Assembly (NCBI GenBank): GCA_947455015.1
Contig: CANGMY010000031.1
Span: 1 to 11,333 of the forward strand
Source of the DNA: Microthrixaceae bacterium
Lineage (GTDB): Bacteria; Actinomycetota; Acidimicrobiia; Acidimicrobiales; Acidimicrobilacustridaceae
Reading direction: 5' to 3'
DNA length: 11,333 nt
The position numbers and the translations under genes were made by a program. Shown here in pieces: positions 1 through 5,420 of the stretch (within the stretch, counting starts at the first letter, position 1; each line of letters opens with the position of its first letter). The notes beneath the pieces were generated by a model that ran no database searches, was not told the origin of the DNA, and saw nothing but the letters and a program-made list of their open reading frames with translations.

Positions 1-135
1 AACACCAGCGCTCAGGCACTCACCTTTGCCACGCTTGCTGAACCACCAGCACCGACGACATCCACCACGCTCGCCGCAACAACATCCACGACAATCGTGA
101 ATGCTGATCCGGTGACTCCGTCGTTCGCCTGCTGA
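1..135 (+). CDS. 3' end of a Thr/Ala/Pro-rich protein of unknown function (partial)
   Basis: Frame 1 is open from the window edge to a TGA at 133-135, giving the last 44 residues of a protein whose start lies outside. The tail is low in complexity (runs such as PAPTTSTT and AATTSTT), is dominated by Thr, Ala, Ser and Pro, and ends in FAC. Such tails are typical of linkers or disordered ends of secreted or membrane-anchored actinobacterial proteins, but nothing here identifies a family. The stop lies 5 bp from the stop of era, which reads towards it, so the two transcription units converge with almost no spacer. The opposite strand is also open over most of the segment, so coding on the plus strand is a judgement based on composition and stop position. 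Confidence 0.4.
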   Translation, partial: NTSAQALTFATLAEPPAPTTSTTLAATTSTTIVNADPVTPSFAC

Positions 136-140
136 GGCGG

Positions 141-980
141 TTAGAACCCCAAACGGTCGAGGGCGCCGGCTTTGCGCTGCCAGTCCTTGTCGACCTTCAC
201 AAAGAGTTCGAGATAGGCACCTTCTGGCAGTTGCTCGCGCACGGCCATACCGACCTTCTTGAGCACCGAACCTTTGTGGCCGATCACGATGCCCTTTTGT
301 GATTCGCGCTCAACGAGGATCTCGCAACGGATGCGAGGCCATTCCCACTCGACGACTCGAGTCGCGATCGAATGCGGAAGTTCATCGTTGGTCACGGCAA
401 GCAATTGCTCACGAACAAGTTCGGCAACCCAGAACGCTTCAGGAACGTCGGTCACCATGTCGTCGGGATACCAAAGCGGCCCTTCGGGGAGACGAGAAAC
501 AATCTCAGCGAGCAATCTGTCGACGCCTTCACCAGTAACAGCAGAGACCGGGAAGTAAGCCGAGACGTCAATCTGCTCGGCAGCGCGCGCCAACTGAGCG
601 ACGACATCATCGGGAGATGCGATATCGGTCTTATTCACAACAACGATCGCGTTCGACGGAACTTTCTCGGCGACGAATCGATCGCCGGGACCGATCGGCG
701 CAGTGGCGTCGACGACAAGACACACAACATCAACACCACTAGTCATTTCCGAAGCCGATTTATTCAGGCGCTCGCCGAGCAATGTTCGCGGGCGATGAAT
801 ACCAGGAGTATCGACAAAGACGATCTGCGTGTCAGGACGATTTAAGACTCCACGGATCTGAGAACGAGTTGTTTGGGGTTTGTCTGAAGTGATCGCCACC
901 TTCTGACCGAGGATGGCATTAAGGAGAGTCGACTTGCCCACATTGGGCCGGCCGACGATGGACACGAATCCGGACTTCAC
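141..980 (-). CDS. era: GTPase Era
   Basis: Era is a GTPase that binds the 3' end of 16S rRNA and helps late 30S subunit assembly and cell-cycle coupling; it acts in the cytoplasm and at the membrane. The 279-residue product has every expected element: G1 GRPNVGKS (10-17), the Thr-containing switch I around KPQTTRS (34-40), G3 DTPG (57-60), G4 NKTD (116-119), G5 SA (146-147), and a C-terminal KH domain with GHKG (234-237) as its GxxG loop. The length is slightly under the usual ~300. The start is GTG at 980-978, overlapping the stop of the upstream CBS/CorC gene as GTGA, which implies translational coupling. It is the last gene of the phoH-ybeY-corC-era cluster. The assignment is firm. Confidence 0.97.
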   Translation of the reverse strand: MKSGFVSIVGRPNVGKSTLLNAILGQKVAITSDKPQTTRSQIRGVLNRPDTQIVFVDTPGIHRPRTLLGERLNKSASEMTSGVDVVCLVVDATAPIGPGDRFVAEKVPSNAIVVVNKTDIASPDDVVAQLARAAEQIDVSAYFPVSAVTGEGVDRLLAEIVSRLPEGPLWYPDDMVTDVPEAFWVAELVREQLLAVTNDELPHSIATRVVEWEWPRIRCEILVERESQKGIVIGHKGSVLKKVGMAVREQLPEGAYLELFVKVDKDWQRKAGALDRLGF

Positions 981-2245
981 TGGGTCAACCGCTCGATCCT
1001 CACCATGCCGATTCGACGTCCCTTCACCTGTTCTGCACGAAGACGGAATTCGCCTTCGGTTGCACTTTCACCTTCGAACGGTACGTGACCGAGGAGGTGA
1101 AACATAAGACCACCGATTGTGTCCCAATCGCCCTCAGGCAAATCGACACCCAGGAGTGAACTCACTTCGTCGATCGACATTCGCGCTTGCACTCGCAGTT
1201 CTCCACCAGGGAGACGCTCAACCATCGCGTCTTCATGATCGAACTCATCGGCGATTTCACCAACAAGTTCTTCAATCACGTCCTCGAGAGTCACCAAACC
1301 AGCAGTGCCGCCGTATTCATCGATCACCACAGCCATATGCGCTTTACGAACCTTCATTTCTGAAAGAAGTTCGGAAATGCGTTTGGTCTCAGGAACAAAA
1401 TAGGCGCGGCGAGCAAACCGAAAAACGCCGACATTTTCGCGACCAGCACGAGAGGCGCGCACCAAATCCTTCACATACGCAATGCCCGTCACATCATCGA
1501 TGCCTTCGCCGAAGACAGGCACTCGACTTCGACCAGCAGCGAGAGCCGCTTCAAGCACTTCAGCAACGGTGAGCGTGTTGGACATTGCCAGCATGTCTGG
1601 TCGAGGAACCATGACTTCGCGGCAAATTGTGTCGCCGAACTCGAAGACCTGTTCAATCAGCTCGCGCTCTTCTTCTTCAAGGATGTCAGCGGAAACTGCC
1701 TGATCGGCAAGCGCCAGGATCTCTTCTTCCGAAATGAAGGGCCCGTCCTTCAGGCCCTTCCCTGGAGCGATCACGTTGGTCAGGCCAATGAATCCGCGCA
1801 CGACTAAACGCAATGGCCAGAAGCGCGAAAGCGCCCAAATGATCGGCGTCACCGTTCGAGCAGCGCGTTCGGTGTGATCAATCGCCCACGTCTTCGGCAA
1901 TGCCTCAGCAAAGACAAAGACAAGAACGACATCAGCCGCAACGACGAGGGCGACGCCCCATGTATCGAACATTCGATACGCCAAGATGCCGACCAACGTG
2001 GCCTGCACTAATTGACAAGCGATCATCACGAGCATCACGCCATTGAGGTACTCCCCTGGGTGAGAGACGAGCGCCACAATTCGCTTACTACCCCACCCTC
2101 CCGAATTCTTGATGGCGTGAGCCTTCGATTCGGTCATGCGAGTCAGCGCAGTTTCGGCCATCGCAAAGAAGGCCGTGAAAACCAGCAGCACAACTGCAAA
2201 CCCGACAAGCCACAGATCGGTCGACGTAAACGTTGCGGAGAACAT
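977..2245 (-). CDS. CNNM/CBS-domain CorC-HlyC family membrane protein
   Basis: The product is an integral membrane protein of the CNNM (DUF21) family, linked to Mg2+/Co2+ transport or efflux; substrate and direction are inferred from the family. In 422 residues it shows an N-terminal membrane domain of about 160 residues with several hydrophobic helices and the family motif around FAEALPKT, then a pair of CBS domains (roughly 205-335; MVPRPDM and IDEYGGTAGLVTLEDV are typical), then a C-terminal CorC_HlyC domain (about 340-422). I chose ATG at 2245-2243 because GGGGG ends 5 nt upstream and the codon lies 2 nt after the ybeY stop. An in-frame ATG at 2257, inside ybeY, would add four residues but lacks a Shine-Dalgarno match. 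The stop overlaps the era start. Genes of this family sit between ybeY and era in many Gram-positive genomes. Confidence 0.93.
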   Translation of the reverse strand: MFSATFTSTDLWLVGFAVVLLVFTAFFAMAETALTRMTESKAHAIKNSGGWGSKRIVALVSHPGEYLNGVMLVMIACQLVQATLVGILAYRMFDTWGVALVVAADVVLVFVFAEALPKTWAIDHTERAARTVTPIIWALSRFWPLRLVVRGFIGLTNVIAPGKGLKDGPFISEEEILALADQAVSADILEEEERELIEQVFEFGDTICREVMVPRPDMLAMSNTLTVAEVLEAALAAGRSRVPVFGEGIDDVTGIAYVKDLVRASRAGRENVGVFRFARRAYFVPETKRISELLSEMKVRKAHMAVVIDEYGGTAGLVTLEDVIEELVGEIADEFDHEDAMVERLPGGELRVQARMSIDEVSSLLGVDLPEGDWDTIGGLMFHLLGHVPFEGESATEGEFRLRAEQVKGRRIGMVRIERLTQ

Positions 2246-2247
2246 GC

Positions 2248-2823
2248 TTACCCCCATGGATCAGCAGAAAGCGGCCCGTAATGGGCTGCCAACAATTCGC
2301 GCTCACGCGATTGCATCTCGATCCGCTCGGCTTCTTCGGCATGATCCATACCAAGCAAATGCAAGATGCCGTGCACAACAAGCAACGCCACTTCATCATC
2401 GAATGAACCGGCATGGGTCGGCGCATTCCGCTCGGCAACCAACGGACAGATCACAACGTCGCCGAGTAGAAGCGGAAGGTCTTCAGGATCGTTCTCGATG
2501 CGATCCGGACCAGGACCGCCAGCATCGGGCCAGCGGCCGGGCTCGTTCGGATCGCCGTCAATCGGAAATGACAGCACGTCTGTGGGGCCATCGGCTTCCA
2601 TGAAGCGCTTATTGAGATCGCCAATGGTTTCTTCATCGACGAACATCACCGAAAGTTCGGCTTCACCTTCAACGCCTTCATCGGCCAAAACCGCCAATGC
2701 GAGTTGTTGCCACTTTTCGACCACGATCGGCAACGCCGCCTGTTCATCAGAAACGAACACGGTGACGACACCATCGGCGGGACCGCGTCGCTTCAATCGG
2801 CGACGACGAGGAGGCTCGTTCAA
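2248..2823 (-). CDS. ybeY: Endoribonuclease YbeY (rRNA maturation factor)
   Basis: YbeY is a metal-dependent single-strand endoribonuclease needed for 16S rRNA 3'-end maturation and 70S quality control. The diagnostic HGILHLLGMDH motif, with the three zinc-binding histidines H151, H155 and H161, is intact, as are DVLSFPID (82-89) and LLGDVVICP (119-127). At 191 residues it is longer than many homologues (about 150-170). The excess is an Arg-rich N-terminus (RRRRLKRR, 6-13) and a Pro/Gly/Asp-rich insert between DVLSFPID and LLGD (about 90-118). The start is TTG at 2823-2821, overlapping the phoH stop as TTGA. A GTG at residue 22 is an alternative that would remove the basic tail. It lies between phoH and the CNNM-type gene, in the usual order. 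Confidence 0.95.
   Translation of the reverse strand: MNEPPRRRRLKRRGPADGVVTVFVSDEQAALPIVVEKWQQLALAVLADEGVEGEAELSVMFVDEETIGDLNKRFMEADGPTDVLSFPIDGDPNEPGRWPDAGGPGPDRIENDPEDLPLLLGDVVICPLVAERNAPTHAGSFDDEVALLVVHGILHLLGMDHAEEAERIEMQSRERELLAAHYGPLSADPWG
2251..2255 (-). promoter_or_regulatory. Shine-Dalgarno-like GGGGG that decides the CNNM-family start
   Basis: On the minus strand GGGGG occurs at the very end of ybeY, 5 nt before the ATG at 2245-2243. This favours that ATG over the one at 2257, which would place the G-run inside its own coding region. Spacing and purine run fit a ribosome binding site; use in vivo is inferred. Confidence 0.5.
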
Positions 2824-3767
2824 GGCTTCGGCGCGTTCTCGTAGGCGCTAACGATGTCTTGCACGATGCGGTGACGAACAACATCGCCAGCAGAAAGCTT
2901 GACCCACTCCAAACCTTCGATACCCGAAAGCACTGGTTCAAGCTCGAGTAGCCCGCTGCGGCCACCTTGCAAATCGATCTGCGTGGTGTCGCCAGTAATG
3001 ACGACCTTCGAGCCGAAACCAATACGGGTAAGGAACATCTTCATCTGTTCCGGTGTGGTGTTCTGCGCCTCGTCAAGAATGATGAATGAGCCATTCAGCG
3101 TGCGACCGCGCATGAACGCAAGCGGCGCGACTTCGACCGTTCCGCGTTCCAGCATGCGCTGTGCTCCTTCGGCATCGAGCATGTCGTACAGCGCGTCATA
3201 CAGCGGGCGAAGGTACGGATCGACCTTGGCCATCATGTCGCCAGGCAAGAAACCCAGACGTTCTCCAGCTTCAACGGCAGGACGAGTGAGGATGATGCGG
3301 TCAACTTCTTTTGCCTGCAGCGCCTGCACTGCCATAGCAACAGCGAGCCAACTCTTGCCGGTACCAGCAGGACCTACGCCGAAGGTGACGATGTTCTTGC
3401 GGATGGCATCGATGTAGCGCTTCTGTCCGCTGGTCTTAGGGCGAACCATGCGACCACGTGCGCTGCGCAACACATCGGTGGTGAGCACTTCACTCGGACG
3501 TTCGTCGGCCTTCACCATCTCGATGCTGCGGCGAACCGATACAGGTTCAAGGACCTGACCCTGCTGAAGAAGTACGACAAGTTCTTCGAACAACTTGCCA
3601 ACGGTCCCGGCCTGATCGCCTGAAACCGTGATCTCGTTTCCGCGCACATGAACGTCGGCCTCGGGAAAGGCGTCTTCGATCAGCAGAAGCAACTCATCGC
3701 GCTGGCCAAGAAGGCCGGTCATGAGGTGGTTGCCGGGGACATGGACGTTCACTGTTGTGCTGGGCAT
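2820..3767 (-). CDS. phoH: PhoH-like P-loop ATPase
   Basis: PhoH-family cytoplasmic ATPase, related to the helicase core and often linked to RNA metabolism; the exact substrate is not settled. The 315-residue product has an N-terminal KH-like region (about 1-80), then the PhoH domain with Walker A GPAGTGKS (132-139), LTRPAVEAGERLGFLPGD (160-177), Walker B FIILDEAQN (228-236) and VVITGDTTQIDL (255-266). I chose ATG at 3767-3765 because it gives the normal family length and the conserved N-terminus. A longer frame to 3995 exists, but its extra 76 residues are antisense to the divergent gene at 3836 and look non-native. An AGGA lies 11 nt upstream. The stop overlaps the ybeY TTG start. PhoH and YbeY are neighbours in many bacteria, consistent with a shared role in rRNA handling. 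Confidence 0.95.
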   Translation of the reverse strand: MPSTTVNVHVPGNHLMTGLLGQRDELLLLIEDAFPEADVHVRGNEITVSGDQAGTVGKLFEELVVLLQQGQVLEPVSVRRSIEMVKADERPSEVLTTDVLRSARGRMVRPKTSGQKRYIDAIRKNIVTFGVGPAGTGKSWLAVAMAVQALQAKEVDRIILTRPAVEAGERLGFLPGDMMAKVDPYLRPLYDALYDMLDAEGAQRMLERGTVEVAPLAFMRGRTLNGSFIILDEAQNTTPEQMKMFLTRIGFGSKVVITGDTTQIDLQGGRSGLLELEPVLSGIEGLEWVKLSAGDVVRHRIVQDIVSAYENAPKP

Positions 3768-3835
3768 CTGGCTCGTAATCCTAGAAGGGCCGGACGGCTC
3801 ATCCCCCACGGAGGCCGATCCCCGATCATCGACCG
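3768..3835. promoter_or_regulatory. Divergent intergenic region, phoH / Sm-like gene
   Basis: These 68 bp separate phoH (minus) from the divergent 183-residue gene (plus) and must hold at least the start of both transcripts, unless they begin inside a neighbour. On the minus strand TAGGAT (3783-3778) could serve as a weak -10 or contain the AGGA ribosome binding site of phoH. On the plus strand GGAGG at 3810-3814 lies 21 nt before the ATG at 3836, too far for a normal ribosome binding site, and there is no in-frame start nearer to it. No clear -35/-10 pair or operator can be called. Confidence 0.3.
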
Positions 3836-4387
3836 ATGGACACCATCTCCGATCCCGCCATTCGCCAGTTCCTCGATGCAGCCAGAGCCTCCGATTCCGC
3901 TCGGTCACGAGCAGGGTTTGGGGCACTCCATCGACACCGAGCTGACGACGCCACGCTGCTTGGACTGTTAACGAACCTCGCCGAGTGCGGAGCATGCGTG
4001 ACCATTCGGACGAAGACCGGAATCGATCGACGCGGAACCATCATCGCTGCGGGACCAGGCGGTGTTGTGATCGCTCGAAACCGCACCACTGAAGCACTTC
4101 TCCGAACCTCGGCGATCGCTTCGGTACGCAGCGCCACCCCGCTTCGCCTCGATGGTGACGGCATTCCTGCAACGTCGACGTCATGGCCGACTCTTCTCGC
4201 GTCACACCTAGAGGTCGGCGATGAACTCACAATCACCATCAGCGGCGAGCAGGCAACCGGACGGGTTCGCAGCATGAGCCGGTCTTTACTAATTCTGGAG
4301 ACGCCCGACAGCGGCGTGTTCTATGCCGTGGTCGATGCAATCGATGAAGTGTCGATCAGCGTGCCTGGTTCGATCCGACACGACTGA
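3836..4387 (+). CDS. Hypothetical protein with two Sm/SH3-like beta-barrel repeats
   Basis: I recognise no named family. The 183-residue protein has an N-terminal segment rich in Ala, Arg and Asp (1-38), then two regions with the strand pattern of small Sm- or SH3-like barrels. Repeat one is about 41-98 (CVTIRTKTGIDRRGTIIAAG, then VVIARN and IASVRSA). Repeat two is about 119-175 (LASHLEVGDELTITISG, GRVRSMSRSLLILET, VDAIDEVSI). Each runs hydrophobic strand, turn, xGxV/I strand, strand, and a closing strand ending in I-x-S/x-V. No signal peptide, membrane segment or catalytic motif is visible, so a cytoplasmic RNA-, DNA- or protein-binding role is possible but unproven. ATG at 3836 is the first usable start and lacks a well-spaced ribosome binding site. 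The last 22 codons overlap the convergent HTH gene. Coding reality is supported by its length, codon use and domain-like pattern. Confidence 0.75.
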   Translation: MDTISDPAIRQFLDAARASDSARSRAGFGALHRHRADDATLLGLLTNLAECGACVTIRTKTGIDRRGTIIAAGPGGVVIARNRTTEALLRTSAIASVRSATPLRLDGDGIPATSTSWPTLLASHLEVGDELTITISGEQATGRVRSMSRSLLILETPDSGVFYAVVDAIDEVSISVPGSIRHD

Positions 4388-4545
4388 ACAAACACTTCGA
4401 CATCTTCTCGCTTCAGGCGGATCACGCGACCAAACCGGTACGCAGGAAGGCGACCCTCGTCGATGAACCGATAAAGGGTGCGCGACTGAACCCCGAGATA
4501 GTCCGCGGCATCGGCCGTGCTCATCCAGTCGATCGACTTGTTCAT
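4321..4545 (-). CDS. Excisionase/MerR-type helix-turn-helix DNA-binding protein
   Basis: A 74-residue protein made almost wholly of one winged helix-turn-helix of the HTH_17/excisionase type (about 7-55). WMSTADAADYLGVQSRTLYR gives the two helices, and the wing follows as EGRLPAYRFGRVIRLKREDV. A short tail with RIEPGTL follows. Small proteins of this kind, related to BldC and to phage excisionases, are widespread transcription factors in Actinobacteria; no integrase or phage gene is near, so a cellular regulator is more likely. I chose ATG at 4545 because it begins just before the domain. Upstream in-frame sequence is Cys/Arg-rich and non-native, and it runs antisense into the cpaB gene. No clear Shine-Dalgarno is seen. 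Its C-terminal 22 codons overlap the opposite-strand Sm-like gene. It diverges from the Tad pilus operon, so it is a candidate regulator of that operon (inference). Confidence 0.85.
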   Translation of the reverse strand: MNKSIDWMSTADAADYLGVQSRTLYRFIDEGRLPAYRFGRVIRLKREDVEVFVQSCRIEPGTLIDTSSIASTTA

Positions 4546-4670
4546 CAGGTTCACGAAGGTACGGGAAGTGCTTGACCGAAGAAATGGGCCGAGCGGCCCC
4601 TTCCCACCGAACGTCGTCCTCCGTACCGTGCCGCCCCCACAACAAGTGACACGACCGGAGAGCAAACGAG
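4546..4670. promoter_or_regulatory. Divergent control region of the HTH gene and the tad operon
   Basis: These 125 bp must hold the promoters of the HTH gene (minus) and of the pilus operon (plus). At 4586-4599 there is a 14-bp dyad, GGGCCG-AG-CGGCCC. The 7-bp arms GGTACGG (4558-4564) and CCGTACC (4621-4627) have the same centre of symmetry (4592.5). A separate inverted pair GGGAAG (4563-4568)/CTTCCC (4600-4605) overlaps them. A TTGACC at 4572-4577 resembles a -35 box, but no matching -10 follows. Operator function for the adjacent HTH protein is inference. Confidence 0.4.
4657..4660 (+). promoter_or_regulatory. Ribosome binding site deciding the CpaB-like start
   Basis: GGAG lies 10 nt before the ATG at 4671, whereas the second candidate ATG at 4737 has no purine-rich motif upstream. 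This favours the longer product. Confidence 0.5.
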
Positions 4671-5420
4671 ATGCGGCGTTCCCACACAACATCCCCTGAA
4701 ACACATCGAGTGACTCCCGATTCCTCGCTACCCAGAATGAGTTTCCGCATATCAAGGAAGCCCAACAGTCGAACAATCGTCGGAGGCCTCCTCGTGAGCA
4801 CGGCGGCGCTTGCAGCATTCCTCACCGTGACAGGTGCCGGCGGCACTCCCCAGCAGTCAATCGTGATCACCCGTCGGGCCATCGCTGCCGGCGAACGACT
4901 CGACAGTTCAGCGCTAGCGACAACAACTGTCGACAAACACACCGCAGATTTACTCCACGGCATTTCCTCAATTGATGTGCTGGTCGGATCTGTGGCCTTA
5001 GCCCCTATCGGTGAAGGTGAACTCGTTCAACGAAGTGCAGTCCTTGCAGGAGGTCCGAACGAGCCGACTCGCGAATTCTCCTTTCCCGTCGACCGCGATC
5101 GAGCGCTCAATGGTGATCTCCGATCCGGCGAAAGAGTCGACGTTCTCGCCACGTACGGCTCAGGTGCCGACGCAACAACCACCGTTCTCGCACGCGACGC
5201 CAACGTCATCAGAGTTGTCGATGCAAAGTCAGGCAGTCTCGGTGCATCGGGGAAGTTGATCGTCACCCTAAGTCTCGTCTCTGCCGACCAATTGCTCGAC
5301 GCAGTCCACGCCGCCCAAGTCGCGTCGATAACCATCGTGAGATCAACACTTGCCGGAGACACCACCGGAACCCGGTTGTCGACGACCGGGCCCCTCGCTC
5401 GCTCGGGGGCAGGTCGATAA
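4671..5420 (+). CDS. cpaB: CpaB/RcpC-like SAF-domain pilus assembly protein
   Basis: CpaB/RcpC proteins are membrane-anchored assembly factors of Tad pili, placed at the outer face of the cytoplasmic membrane; in diderms they work with the secretin. The 249-residue product has a basic cytoplasmic N-terminus (1-34), one transmembrane helix (about 35-55, TIVGGLLVSTAALAAFLTV), a SAF domain (about 62-125, with ITRRAIAAGERLDSSAL and ALAPIGEGELVQRSAVL), and a C-terminal RcpC-like region (about 134-225, with GDLRSGERVDVLATYG). The tail is Gly/Ser/Thr/Arg-rich. The start is ATG with GGAG 10 nt upstream; ATG at residue 23 is possible. It is the first gene of the operon, and its TAA shares one base with the next ATG. 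SAF domains also occur in other surface systems, but the neighbours settle the role. Confidence 0.85.
   Translation: MRRSHTTSPETHRVTPDSSLPRMSFRISRKPNSRTIVGGLLVSTAALAAFLTVTGAGGTPQQSIVITRRAIAAGERLDSSALATTTVDKHTADLLHGISSIDVLVGSVALAPIGEGELVQRSAVLAGGPNEPTREFSFPVDRDRALNGDLRSGERVDVLATYGSGADATTTVLARDANVIRVVDAKSGSLGASGKLIVTLSLVSADQLLDAVHAAQVASITIVRSTLAGDTTGTRLSTTGPLARSGAGR

Noticed and set aside
126..139. Rho-independent terminator at the convergent gene ends
   Set aside because: The stem is only 5 bp and neither strand has a following T-run; at most a weak hairpin.
2366..2851. Plus-strand open frame of 161 codons opposite ybeY
   Set aside because: YbeY motifs on the minus strand are intact; the plus frame is Ser/Pro-rich low-complexity shadow.
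3768..3995. 76-codon N-terminal extension of phoH
   Set aside because: It is antisense to the divergent Sm-like gene, has Arg/Trp-rich non-native composition, and ATG at 3767 gives the standard family length.
3826..4275. Minus-strand open frame of 149 codons opposite the Sm-like gene
   Set aside because: A mirror frame rich in Arg and Ser with no motif pattern; the plus strand has a coherent strand pattern.
4321..4545. Phage excisionase marking an integrated element
   Set aside because: No integrase, attachment repeat or phage gene is near, and such small HTH proteins are common chromosomal regulators in Actinobacteria.
4546..4818. N-terminal extension of the HTH protein
   Set aside because: The extra 91 residues run antisense through the control region into cpaB and are Cys/Arg/Gly-rich with no family resemblance; the domain begins right after the ATG at 4545.
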